Part shown: positions 1 to 8,377 of the stretch, in pieces
How positions within the stretch are numbered: the stretch's first letter is position 1
Layout: each line of letters opens with the position of its first letter
Notes under the pieces: generated by a model
Databases searched by the model: none
Told to the model about the DNA's origin: nothing
Seen by the model: only the letters and a program-made list of their open reading frames with translations
From: Thalassobaculum_A sp040219215
GTDB taxonomy: Bacteria; Pseudomonadota; Alphaproteobacteria; Thalassobaculales; Thalassobaculaceae
Reading direction: 5' to 3'
NCBI RefSeq assembly: GCF_040219215.1
Contig: NZ_JAVJSX010000031.1
Span: 124,001-188,000, forward strand
Length of the DNA: 64,000 nucleotides
Translations under genes and position numbers: made by a program

Positions 1-600
1 CAACCGATGGATCCCGCGCAGGCCAAGCTGACCTGGGACCTGCCCCAAGACAAGCTGCACATCCTGTTTGGCGCGATCGATGCCACCGACGACACCCGCA
101 AGGGCTTCCATCACATGGTCGACGCTATCCGAATTCTGGTCGAGCAGGGGTGGTCGGATCGCATCGAACTTGTGGTTTTCGGCGGCGGCGCCGTCGACGA
201 TCTCGCCACTCTCGGCGTTCCGGTCCGATCGGTGGGAGAACTGAGCGACGACACGGCGCTTGCCCGGCTCTACAGCGCCTGCGACGTGATGGTGGTGCCT
301 TCCGAGCAGGAAGCGTTCGGAAAAACGCTGGTCGAGGCGATGGCGTGCGGCACGCCGGTCGTGGCGTTCGGATCGGGCGGACCGGTCGATATCGTCGAGC
401 ATGAGAAGACCGGGTTCCTGGCCCAGCCGTTCAGCGTGCAGTCGCTCGCCGACGGCATCGTGTGGTGCATCGAAGACGAAGGCCGCAAGCGGGAACTCGG
501 ACGCTCGGCGCGCGACCGCGCCGAGCACGAGTTCGAGATCACCAAGGTCGCCGACCGGTACCACAGCCTGTACCGACAGATTCTGTCGAGGGCACCGTGA
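1..600 (+). CDS. GT4-type glycosyltransferase, C-terminal part (cut by window edge)
   Basis: This is the C-terminal, nucleotide-sugar-binding half of a GT-B fold glycosyltransferase (GT4-like). An ATG lies at 7, but the reading frame is open to base 1 and the N-terminal acceptor domain is missing, so the gene almost certainly begins upstream. The hallmark donor-site segment EQEAFGKTLVEAMACGTPVV, an E-x7-E motif, is followed by a GG-VDIVEH segment typical of the family. It should transfer a sugar onto a lipid-linked intermediate at the cytoplasmic face of the inner membrane. Its stop codon overlaps the GTG start of the next gene (597), so the two are translationally coupled in the exopolysaccharide locus. 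Donor and acceptor cannot be read from the sequence. Confidence 0.88.
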   Translation, partial: QPMDPAQAKLTWDLPQDKLHILFGAIDATDDTRKGFHHMVDAIRILVEQGWSDRIELVVFGGGAVDDLATLGVPVRSVGELSDDTALARLYSACDVMVVPSEQEAFGKTLVEAMACGTPVVAFGSGGPVDIVEHEKTGFLAQPFSVQSLADGIVWCIEDEGRKRELGRSARDRAEHEFEITKVADRYHSLYRQILSRAP

Positions 601-1862
601 CCGACTTGCACCGTCGCGGTCTGCTGGCGGGCACGGTTGGTGCCGGCTTCGGGCTCGCGAGTGCCGCCGCCATGGCGCAGTCCGGCTCCGACCACCGCCG
701 CTACCTGGCCGGCACAACGCTGGATGCTACGGACTACGGCGCCGTCGGAGATGGCAAGGTCGACGACACCGACGCCTTGCAGCGCGTGCTCGACGACGCG
801 GTTGGTCGGCGCAACGGCGGCCTGATCGTCATTCCGCCGGGCCGCTACCGGATCACCCGCACGCTGCGTGTCGAAACGCCCGGCAAGCCCAAGGGCAACG
901 TCACGCATGGCTGCATCATCCGTGCGTACGGCGCGCGGCTGGTGTCGGCCATCGACGAGCCGGAGCCGGTGCTGGAGTTCGTCAGCAACTCCGTGGTGCG
1001 GTTCCTGACGATCGAGGGCCTGGAGATCCAGGGCAGTGGCCGCGACGGGCACGGGCTGGTGTTCACCTGCGTTGCCCGCGGCCGCTACATCTACAACTTC
1101 TGCCTGCGTGACGTGATCGTCCAGCGTTGCGGTGGTGACGGCTGCCGAATGACCGGCAACATCTTCGAAGGGCAGATCTTCAACAGCTATTTCCGGGACA
1201 ACCGGCTGAACGGAGCCACGTTCTCGCACGGCCCGGAGAACACGGTCCTCTCGGCCGTCCATGTCTTCGGATGCGTGTTCGGCGGCAATGGGGTGCATGG
1301 CGTCGAAATGATCGAGGGGGCAGAGGATATCGGCTTCCAGGGCTGTTACTTCCTGGAGAACGGCAAGTTCGGGCTGAGCGCCTCGCATGGCTGCACCCTG
1401 CTGTCGCACTGCGGTTTCGAGAACAATCATGAGCGCGCGGCGAGCTTCTCGGAGGGCGATGCCGGCATCTATCTGATGGTCAAGGGCACCCTGGTCGGCT
1501 GCACGGCGTATTCGATCCGGCGCCAGACCCACCTCATCCGATCCTACGTTACCCAGAATCTGGTGATGGTCGGTTGCACCGGTTCAGGCGACGGCAAAGC
1601 TGATGGAGCCGGCCTTGCCCGTCTGTCCGGGGGCCATGGCCATGCCGTGCTGCTGGGGACCCAAGGTACGGTGAGGAATGAAGGCGGTGTCACGATCGCC
1701 GATGCCGGCAGGGCCGCAGCGGGGCGGTTTCCGTCGAACTGGGACGCGCCAGATCTGGCGCGGCTCGGGTCCTATCGGCTGTGGGTCGACAACGACGGCA
1801 GCTTGCGGATCAAAAAGGGAAAGCCGACCTCGGACAGGGACGGCAATCCGGTGGGCGCATGA
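597..1862 (+). CDS. Tat-exported right-handed beta-helix protein (pectate-lyase-3 fold)
   Basis: About 421 residues from GTG 597, which overlaps the preceding stop codon. An in-frame region extends upstream but lies inside the glycosyltransferase gene. The N-terminus has a twin-arginine-like signal (HRRGLLAG, then a hydrophobic stretch ending AAAMAQ), so periplasmic or extracellular location is likely. The segment DYGAVGDGKVDDTDALQRVL followed by IPPGRYRI is the classic entry to the pectate_lyase_3 / glycosyl-hydrolase-28-like parallel beta-helix. Repeated Gly/Asn/Phe turns continue through residue 350. Such proteins in polysaccharide loci are lyases, epimerases or hydrolases acting on the polymer. 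No catalytic residues can be assigned with confidence, so activity is inferred from fold and context. Confidence 0.8.
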   Translation: MTDLHRRGLLAGTVGAGFGLASAAAMAQSGSDHRRYLAGTTLDATDYGAVGDGKVDDTDALQRVLDDAVGRRNGGLIVIPPGRYRITRTLRVETPGKPKGNVTHGCIIRAYGARLVSAIDEPEPVLEFVSNSVVRFLTIEGLEIQGSGRDGHGLVFTCVARGRYIYNFCLRDVIVQRCGGDGCRMTGNIFEGQIFNSYFRDNRLNGATFSHGPENTVLSAVHVFGCVFGGNGVHGVEMIEGAEDIGFQGCYFLENGKFGLSASHGCTLLSHCGFENNHERAASFSEGDAGIYLMVKGTLVGCTAYSIRRQTHLIRSYVTQNLVMVGCTGSGDGKADGAGLARLSGGHGHAVLLGTQGTVRNEGGVTIADAGRAAAGRFPSNWDAPDLARLGSYRLWVDNDGSLRIKKGKPTSDRDGNPVGA

Positions 1863-1873
1863 TCGTCTCAGGT

Positions 1874-3187
1874 TCAAGCGGCGCGGGCATGCAGTTCCCG
1901 CAGGCGCAGATCGAGTTCGTCGTCGAGCGCCTCGGCGTCGTAGCCGGCAGCGACCTGGCGGCGGGCCGCGGCGCCCATCGACCGGACCAGCGCCGGTTCC
2001 AGGGCGAGTTGTTCCAGGGCTGCGGCCAGGGCCACGTGATCGCCCTCTTCGGCAAGCAGACCGGAGACGCCGTTCTCGACGAGTTCGGGGATGCCGCTGT
2101 GGCGGGTCGACACGACCGGCATTCCGGTTGCCATCGCCTCCATGAGCGTGACTGGAATCCCCTCCTGGTCGCCGTCCGGAGCGGTGATGCTCGGTGCCAG
2201 CAGGGCGTGGTGCTCGTACAGGGCTTCGATGATCGCATCGTGCACCTGCCAGCCGCGAAACTCCACGATGTCCGCGATCCCGAGTTCGCCTGCCAGCCGC
2301 TCCAAAGGCTCACGCAGCGGTCCGTCGCCGATAATCGTATAGGCCAGGTTGATCCCGTTCTGTCGTGCCATTGCGACGGCGCGCAATGCGTCGGCGACGC
2401 CCTTCTTGTCGATCAGCCGTCCGATGGTGACCAGCCGCAGCGGACCGCGAGCGGGCATCTCGCGCAGGCGCTCGGCGAACCGGCCGAGGTCGACGCCCAT
2501 GCGCAGCACCGCTATGCGGTCCGCGGGGCAGCCGAGGGTTCGCAATCGGCCGGCCATGTAGTCGGAGATCGGCAGGAACAGGTCGCCGGATCGGGCAAGC
2601 CGTCGATAGCGGTCCGGATCGCTCTTCAGGTAGGACGTGAGGTCCGCGCCGTGAAAAGTGGTGGCGAGACGGCCCCGGACGGCGCCGAGATCGCGCAGGG
2701 TCGCAACCATCTCGCCGACCGGGCCGAAGTGGCAGTGCAGCACGTCGAAGGGCGCTTCGTCGGCCAGGCGCAGGACCCAGTACAGCATCCGCAGGTTGAC
2801 CGCATCCCGACCGTGCCGGAACGGATTGACAGTACGGGCCAGCATCGCGCGACGGTCGGTGCGGCTGAACAGGGCGCCGGCAGCGGCGATTGCCCGCCGC
2901 ACGCGGTTCCGGGGCATTCCCAGATAACGGGTGCGGTCGCGCAGACCGTAGCGCTCGAAGTCCGGGTGGGTCAGCGGCTCGGCGCGGGGACGGTCGGCGA
3001 ACACCGTCACCTCGTGGCCTCGATCGATCAGGCCGACGATCTGGCGAAGCACGAAGGTCTCGCTCAATGCCGGAAATTCGCTGACGAACACGGCGACGCG
3101 CAGGCGCCGGGTGGCGGCCGACATCCGGGATTCCGGCTGGAGGTCCTCGAGGGCTCGTCGACGCGCCGTGTGCTGCATGGTCGTCAT
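1874..3187 (-). CDS. GT4 glycosyltransferase (colanic-acid WcaL-like)
   Basis: About 437 residues. I chose ATG at 3187 (MTTMQHTA) because AGGA stands about nine bases upstream; the frame is open for 28 more codons. The N-terminal Rossmann domain contains VAVFVSEFPALSETFVLRQI, typical of the WcaL/AmsK-like branch, and TTFHGADLT. The C-terminal domain has a donor-binding GRLIDKKGVADAL segment and an E-x7-E motif in GIPVTLMEAMATGMPVVSTR. It likely adds a hexose during assembly of the surface polysaccharide repeat unit. It is convergent with the beta-helix gene (11 bases between stops) and divergent from the next GT2 gene. The sugar specificity is unknown. Confidence 0.9.
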   Translation of the reverse strand: MTTMQHTARRRALEDLQPESRMSAATRRLRVAVFVSEFPALSETFVLRQIVGLIDRGHEVTVFADRPRAEPLTHPDFERYGLRDRTRYLGMPRNRVRRAIAAAGALFSRTDRRAMLARTVNPFRHGRDAVNLRMLYWVLRLADEAPFDVLHCHFGPVGEMVATLRDLGAVRGRLATTFHGADLTSYLKSDPDRYRRLARSGDLFLPISDYMAGRLRTLGCPADRIAVLRMGVDLGRFAERLREMPARGPLRLVTIGRLIDKKGVADALRAVAMARQNGINLAYTIIGDGPLREPLERLAGELGIADIVEFRGWQVHDAIIEALYEHHALLAPSITAPDGDQEGIPVTLMEAMATGMPVVSTRHSGIPELVENGVSGLLAEEGDHVALAAALEQLALEPALVRSMGAAARRQVAAGYDAEALDDELDLRLRELHARAA

Positions 3188-3384
3188 CGCGATCGTTCCT
3201 GTTCCGTTGCTCTGCACCGCCCCTCTTGTAACCGGCCACCCTGGTGCGGTGGCGTGATCGATCCGTGGCAATTCGAGGACCGGGAGGCGGGTCGGTTTGG
3301 CGACGTCCCAGCGGGCAGTCGGAATATCGGGCGATCCGGCCCGGTCATTGAACTGGTCAAGTGCGCGCCGGGATCGGAGGGAAC

Positions 3385-4314
3385 GTGACGGATTTCGACA
3401 ACAAGCTGGTCAGTGTGGTCATCCCAAGCTTCAACCGTGCCCGCGTGCTGGAGCAGGCGATCGACAGCGCGCTGAAGCAGACGTATCCGCACATTGAGAT
3501 CGTGGTCGTCGACGACGGCTCGACCGACGACACGCTGGAACGCCTTGAGCGGCTCCAGGAGCCGCGGCTGAAGGTCCTGTCGACGCCCCGCAACCTCGGG
3601 CCGGCGCGCGCGCGCAACCTGGGGATCGAGCACTGCGCCGGCGCCTATATCGCGTTCCTGGACTCCGACGACACCTGGACGCCATGGAAAATCGAGACCC
3701 AGATCGCCTGCTTCAAGCGCGGCGAGCCTGAACTCGGGGCGGTGTACTGCGGGCGCCGGGTGCGCCTCACCGATGGCAGCACTCTGGATGTCCGGCCGGG
3801 ATGCCGCGGCGACATCTTCGCCACGCTGCGCCGTCGGAACACCATTCCCCTGCCGACCTTGATGGTGCGGCGCGAGGTGCTGGAGAAGGTGGGCACGTTC
3901 GATCCCGAACTGCCGGCCTGCGAGGACTGGGATCTCGTCCTGCGGATCGCCCAGCGATACACCTTCGATTTCATCGAGGGATTGGCCGTCGCTTACGACG
4001 GAGCCGGGTCCGACCGGATGTCGGCGCGGGCGCGTTCCGTATTCATCGCCAATCATGTGATCTTCCGACGCTTCAACGGCCGCGGTCCCCGGCCGGACAT
4101 CCTCGCCGCGTACCTGGCGTTGCAGTCGCGCGAACTGCTGCATTTGCGGCGTCCACGGCGGGCGGCGCGCTATGCATTGCGATCGCTGTTGCTCGAGTTC
4201 GACGACGAGGAGCGGCTGGCGCTTCGGACGCTGCGCCAGTTGTTGGCGCGTTGGTCGCTGGGCCGGTTTCTGGTCCAGGCGTTCGGATGGCGGGGCGCGT
4301 TGACATGGCGATGA
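3385..4314 (+). CDS. GT2 family glycosyltransferase (GT-A fold)
   Basis: About 309 residues from GTG 3385, which has CGGAGG four bases upstream; an alternative GTG lies at 3361. The start of the protein, VSVVIPSFNRARVLEQAIDS, and VVVDDGSTDDT are the GT2 nucleotide-binding signature. FLDSDDTW supplies the DxD-type metal site, and ACEDWDLVLRI matches the conserved ED catalytic region. No membrane span is obvious, so it is probably a soluble, membrane-associated enzyme acting on lipid-linked sugars. It opens a plus-strand run of polysaccharide genes (GT2, GT4, flippase, sulfotransferase, GT4, gmd, fcl). Donor sugar is not determinable from sequence. Confidence 0.92.
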   Translation: MTDFDNKLVSVVIPSFNRARVLEQAIDSALKQTYPHIEIVVVDDGSTDDTLERLERLQEPRLKVLSTPRNLGPARARNLGIEHCAGAYIAFLDSDDTWTPWKIETQIACFKRGEPELGAVYCGRRVRLTDGSTLDVRPGCRGDIFATLRRRNTIPLPTLMVRREVLEKVGTFDPELPACEDWDLVLRIAQRYTFDFIEGLAVAYDGAGSDRMSARARSVFIANHVIFRRFNGRGPRPDILAAYLALQSRELLHLRRPRRAARYALRSLLLEFDDEERLALRTLRQLLARWSLGRFLVQAFGWRGALTWR

Positions 4315-4390
4315 CCGTTTCTGTCGGGCCCGCAGTCGGTGGCGGCAGGCCCCGACCAGTCCGTAGGCGAAACCGCCGAGGGAGTCCTTC

Positions 4391-5779
4391 GTGACCGTAC
4401 AGACCTCCGAAGTCGGCGTGCGCCGACGTGTCGAGCCACGCCTGCTGCGGATTGCGACGGCGATCCGGGATACATCGATCGGGTATGGACATTGGCTTGG
4501 CGCCGAGGTCCGGGCGGCGGTGCCCGGCCGACTTGCCCCCGCTGCGACGGAGAGGCCGCACGCGCTGGTAATCGCCACCTCGTTGCCGCCGCGTTTCGAC
4601 GGTGGCGTGTTCCGGCCGTTGTCCTGGCTGCGGTACGCGTCGGAGAACGGGTGGCGGATCTCGGCGCTCACCCGGGCCGCTGCTGGCGATGAGACAGACG
4701 GCGGGCGGCAACTCGCGGCAACCATCCCGGACGACGTGGCGATCCACGAGGCCAAGCCGTTGGACCTCGAGCCGAGCCAACGTCTGTTCTTCCAGGTGGA
4801 CGGAGGGTTTCTGACCGCGCTCGCCATGTACCGGGCAGGGCTAGAGGCGTTTGCCGGAGCGCCGCCGTCGGTGGTCGTCGCAACCGGCCCGCGCTTCTCC
4901 TCCTTCATCGCCGGCTACCTGCTGGCTCGACGCTTCGGTTCACAGCTGGTTCTCGACTACCGGGACGAGTGGAGCGAGAACCCCTTCGGCTTCGTGCAGC
5001 AGGGACGCGATGATCGCTGGTGGGAGCGGCGATGTCTCAAGGCGGCGGACGCGGTCCTGTTCACCACCGACGGTCAGTTGGCGCACGCCAGGGCCAGGTT
5101 TCCCGGTCTGCTCGATGGGAAGGGCGGAGTCCTGCTGAACGGCTGGGAACCCGATCCGCGTGTCGAGGCGGCAGAGACCGAATCGCGCGACGATGGGCTG
5201 CTGATCATCGCGTTCAGCGGCGTGCTCGGCACGATGGCATTGCCGGGCGCATTCCTTGAGGACCTGGCTGGTGCACTGGAGATCGACCCGCGGCTGAAAC
5301 ATCGGGTGCGGCTGCGTTTCATCGGTCGGCGCCTGCCGCCCGCGGAACGCGAGCTTGAGCGGTTTCCACACCCGGAGATGCTCGAGCTGATCGATCAGTG
5401 TCCACGAGCAGACGCAGACCGGTTGGTGCGCCAGAGCGACATCCTGTTGCTGCTCTCGAACGCCGACATGGCGCGCTACCTGCCGGGCAAGGTGTTCGAG
5501 TACCTGGCGACGGGTCGGCCGATCCTGGTGCACGGCCATCCGGGGGAGGCGCCGACCCTGGTGGATCGGCTGGGAGCTGGTCTGCACGTCGAGGCCGGTG
5601 ACGAGAACGGACTGGCCGATGCTCTCGGCGCCTTGTCGCGAGCATCTGCCTCAGACTGGAACACCGAGCATCGCCGGGCCTGGGCCCATGACCACACCCG
5701 CCGGCGCATGGCGCGGGCATTCTTCGACCGTCTTGCGGAGCTGGTCGCCGAGGGTGGCACGGAGGCACGTCCACGATGA
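4391..5779 (+). CDS. GT4-like glycosyltransferase
   Basis: About 462 residues from GTG 4391. The N-terminal half carries VIATSLPPRFDGGVFRPLSW and VVVATGPRFSSFIAGYLLAR, the layout of GT4 enzymes that act on lipid-linked acceptors (WbuB-like). LDYRDEWSENPF precedes the linker. The C-terminal half contains VLFTTDGQLAHA and the donor-site segment LPGKVFEYLATGRPILV. The last four bases overlap the start of the flippase gene (ATGA), so translation of the two is coupled. A role in repeat-unit assembly is inferred from family and context; the linkage formed is unknown. Confidence 0.87.
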   Translation: MTVQTSEVGVRRRVEPRLLRIATAIRDTSIGYGHWLGAEVRAAVPGRLAPAATERPHALVIATSLPPRFDGGVFRPLSWLRYASENGWRISALTRAAAGDETDGGRQLAATIPDDVAIHEAKPLDLEPSQRLFFQVDGGFLTALAMYRAGLEAFAGAPPSVVVATGPRFSSFIAGYLLARRFGSQLVLDYRDEWSENPFGFVQQGRDDRWWERRCLKAADAVLFTTDGQLAHARARFPGLLDGKGGVLLNGWEPDPRVEAAETESRDDGLLIIAFSGVLGTMALPGAFLEDLAGALEIDPRLKHRVRLRFIGRRLPPAERELERFPHPEMLELIDQCPRADADRLVRQSDILLLLSNADMARYLPGKVFEYLATGRPILVHGHPGEAPTLVDRLGAGLHVEAGDENGLADALGALSRASASDWNTEHRRAWAHDHTRRRMARAFFDRLAELVAEGGTEARPR

Positions 5780-7230
5780 GCGTCCGGCGGTCCGCCTATT
5801 TCTCGTTTGGCACCCGCAACGCTGGCGTGCTGATCAACTTCGTCGCCACGCTGGTGATTGCCCGGCTGCTGACGCCGGACGAGATCGGCGTCTTCGCGGT
5901 AAGCGCGGCGTTCGTGATGATCAGCCAGATCATCCGGGACTCCGGGATCGGCAGCTACATCATCCAGGAACGGGACCTTACGCGCGAAAACCTTCGGACC
6001 GCCATGGGCGTCAGCCTGCTGATCGGCGCGATGCTGGGCGGGATGATCTTCGTCCTGGCGGAACCGCTGGCACGGTTCTACGCCGAACCGGGGGTGGAGG
6101 ACGTTCTGCTGATCCTGGTGTTCAGCTTCGTCCTGGCGCCAGTGAACGCGGTCGGCCTCGCGCTGCTGCGGCGAGATCTGGCGTTCGGTACCGCCTTCTG
6201 GATCGAAACGACCAGCAACCTTGTCTGGTCGAGTGTTGCTGTGGCCTTGGCCTATGGCGGCTACAGCTATCACAGCATGGCCTGGGCCTCGGTGGCCGCG
6301 ACGTCGACCATCTGCCTGCTCTTTGTGATCGTCCGACGCGAACTGATTCTGATCCGGCCGTCTCTGAAGCAGTGGCGGCGGGTATTCCGCTTCGGCTCGA
6401 TCGTGACGTTGACCCAGTTGCTGTCGCAGGTCGGGGTCCTCGCACCAGCGCTCGTGCTTGGACGGGTGGCCGACTTCAGTGCGGTTGCATTCTACAACCG
6501 CGGCAACAGCCTGACCCGGATGTTCCGCGACACGGTCGAGCGCGGGGCCGCGGTGGTAGCGCTCCCGGCGTTCTCGGCGGAACTCCGCCGCGGTGCCTTC
6601 AACAAGCCCGGCTATTGCTACGCGACCGCGTTGATGACTGGGATTTCGTGGCCGTTCTTCGGTCTCATCGCAATCCTGGCCTATCCGATCGTCCGGATCC
6701 TGTTCGGCGATCAGTGGGACGCCGCGGTGCCGGTCGTCCAGCTTCTGGCGATCGCCCATATGATCCGCGGACCGGTGGCCCTGGCTCCCGAACTGACCAC
6801 CGCACAAGGGGCGGTCAGGCTGGGCCTGCTGCGGGAAATCATCGTTCAGAGCGCGCGCGTCGTCATCATCGTGCTGTGCGCGTTTCACGGCGTTGTCGCA
6901 GTGGCAGCGGGGCAGATCGCCGCGACGCTGCTGGCCCTGATTGTCAACCAGACGATCGTCAATCGTCTGGTCGGCCTGACGGCCGGCGAACTCGCCGAGG
7001 CATGCCTGCGGAGCGTTGCCGTCGCTGTGGCCACGGCTGTGGGACCGATACTGGTGGTCGTGTTCCTCCCGCCGACGCCGACGTTCCTGTGGGAGCCGCT
7101 GCTGCTCGGGTTGGCAACCGGTGGTCTCGGGTGGCTGGTGGGCATCGCCGTGACGGGACACCCGCTTCGAGGCGAGATGTCCATCGTGTTCAGGAAATCC
7201 CGGGCGGTCCTGTCGCCTCGCCGCGCGTGA
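5776..7230 (+). CDS. Wzx-like polysaccharide flippase (MOP/PST family)
   Basis: About 484 residues, hydrophobic throughout, with roughly 12 to 14 predicted membrane segments. It begins SAYFSFGTRNAGVLINFVAT, and the strongly conserved N-terminal region ARLLTPDEIGVFAVSAAFVM is typical of the oligosaccharide-flippase / polysaccharide-biosynthesis family (Wzx, RfbX, AmsL, ExoT-like). It should move undecaprenyl-linked repeat units across the inner membrane. The start ATG overlaps the preceding stop. The presence of a Wzx-type protein implies a Wzx/Wzy-dependent export route. No Wzy polymerase or Wza/Wzc is visible in this window, so they would have to lie upstream. Confidence 0.9.
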   Translation: MSVRRSAYFSFGTRNAGVLINFVATLVIARLLTPDEIGVFAVSAAFVMISQIIRDSGIGSYIIQERDLTRENLRTAMGVSLLIGAMLGGMIFVLAEPLARFYAEPGVEDVLLILVFSFVLAPVNAVGLALLRRDLAFGTAFWIETTSNLVWSSVAVALAYGGYSYHSMAWASVAATSTICLLFVIVRRELILIRPSLKQWRRVFRFGSIVTLTQLLSQVGVLAPALVLGRVADFSAVAFYNRGNSLTRMFRDTVERGAAVVALPAFSAELRRGAFNKPGYCYATALMTGISWPFFGLIAILAYPIVRILFGDQWDAAVPVVQLLAIAHMIRGPVALAPELTTAQGAVRLGLLREIIVQSARVVIIVLCAFHGVVAVAAGQIAATLLALIVNQTIVNRLVGLTAGELAEACLRSVAVAVATAVGPILVVVFLPPTPTFLWEPLLLGLATGGLGWLVGIAVTGHPLRGEMSIVFRKSRAVLSPRRA

Positions 7231-7259
7231 CGCTCCGGACCGAATCGGGAGAACTGACG

Positions 7260-8279
7260 GTGACTGCGCAATCGTCGACGAGCCATCAGCGAAGGCCCAA
7301 TCTGTTCGTGGTCGGTGCACCGAAATGCGGAACGACCTCGGTGTGCCACTATCTGGACCAGCATCCAGAGGTCTTCATTTCGACACCGAAGGAACCGCTG
7401 TTCTTCTGCACCGACCAGCAGCACGATGAGCCATGGCGGGTCTCCGACCCCGACCGGTACCTGGCGTTGTTCGAGGCCGGAGCAGGGCGGCGGTGGCGAG
7501 GCGAAGGGTCGGTCTGGTACCTGTCGTCGACGATTGCCGCGCGCCGGATCCACAACTTCAGCCCCGACTCCCGGATCGTCATCATGTTGCGCAACCCGGT
7601 GGACATGGCGGTGTCGCTGCATGCCCAGTTCCTGTTCAGCGGCAACGAGAACATCCGGGACTTCGAGAAGGCCTACTCGGCTCAGGCGGCGAGACGTCGC
7701 GGACGTCGGATCCCGTGGCGTGCCCACATGCCGGAAGGCCTGCTGTACGCCGACGTCGGCCGATATGCGGCGCAGGTCGAACGCTACCTGGACGTCTTCC
7801 CACGCGAGCACGTGAAGGTCCTGATCTTCGAGACGTTCTTCAGGGACGTTGCGGCCGGCTATCGTGAACTTCTGGAATTCCTCGATATCGACGTTGAGTT
7901 CGCACCCGATCTGGCGGCCAAGAACGAACGACACAATGTGCGCAGCGCATTGCTGCAGCGATTCCTGACCAAGCTGCCGGAACTGTGGGGACAGCCGGAA
8001 AGCGCGGCAGCCGGGGGGAGCCGGTCGACCATGCGACAACGGCTCGAACGTGCCCGGGCAAGGCTGCAGCACTTCAACATGCAGGGGAGCAGCTTCCGAC
8101 TGACTCCCGATATTCGCCGCCGGCTGCACGCGGACTTTGCCGACGACATCGCGCGCCTTGAGGCCCTGATCTGCCGCGATCTTTCAGTGTGGCGTCACCG
8201 GAACCTGGACGGGATCGCGCCGGGATTTCCGTCCGGCCACAGCTTGGTCACTGGCCGCACAGCCCATACCGAAGCCTAA
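7260..8279 (+). CDS. PAPS-dependent sulfotransferase
   Basis: About 339 residues from GTG 7260, preceded by GGGAG at about eight bases. A GTG at 7227 overlapping the flippase stop has no ribosome-binding site. The 5'-phosphosulfate loop is VVGAPKCGTTSVCHYLDQHP near residues 17-37. The 3'-phosphate-binding region is VIMLRNPVDMAVSLHAQFL. These are the two PAPS-binding elements of the Sulfotransfer_1 / heparan-sulfate-type family. HPEVFISTPKEPLFFC continues the family pattern. It should transfer sulfate from PAPS to a hydroxyl of a carbohydrate. Its location between a flippase and GDP-fucose genes suggests the surface polysaccharide as acceptor, which is an inference. Confidence 0.9.
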   Translation: MTAQSSTSHQRRPNLFVVGAPKCGTTSVCHYLDQHPEVFISTPKEPLFFCTDQQHDEPWRVSDPDRYLALFEAGAGRRWRGEGSVWYLSSTIAARRIHNFSPDSRIVIMLRNPVDMAVSLHAQFLFSGNENIRDFEKAYSAQAARRRGRRIPWRAHMPEGLLYADVGRYAAQVERYLDVFPREHVKVLIFETFFRDVAAGYRELLEFLDIDVEFAPDLAAKNERHNVRSALLQRFLTKLPELWGQPESAAAGGSRSTMRQRLERARARLQHFNMQGSSFRLTPDIRRRLHADFADDIARLEALICRDLSVWRHRNLDGIAPGFPSGHSLVTGRTAHTEA

Positions 8280-8377
8280 CTGGGGTCGATCTCACGTGGG
8301 ATCGGACGGGCACCGTAGTGCTCGGATCAAGTGACGTGTGCCCGGTCGCGATGGCGACGGGCCGGCAAGAGGTCGTG

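Noticed and set aside
270..1532. Long open frame (about 420 codons) on the minus strand
   Set aside because: It is antisense to the beta-helix and glycosyltransferase genes, has no family motif and no ribosome-binding site. GC-rich DNA commonly gives such shadow frames.
1781..3388. Long open frame (535 codons) on the plus strand
   Set aside because: It is antisense to the WcaL-like glycosyltransferase, whose motifs are unmistakable, and its composition is low-complexity.
3184..4908. Long open frame (574 codons) on the minus strand
   Set aside because: It is antisense to the GT2 and GT4 genes, with no motifs and no start signal.
5598..7259. N-terminal extension of the sulfotransferase frame
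   Set aside because: The extra 554 codons overlap the flippase gene in another frame and have no domain; the PAPS-binding loop begins right after the GTG at 7260.
5476..7320. Long open frame (614 codons) on the minus strand
   Set aside because: It runs antisense across the flippase gene and reads as Gln/Asp/Arg-rich sequence without motifs.
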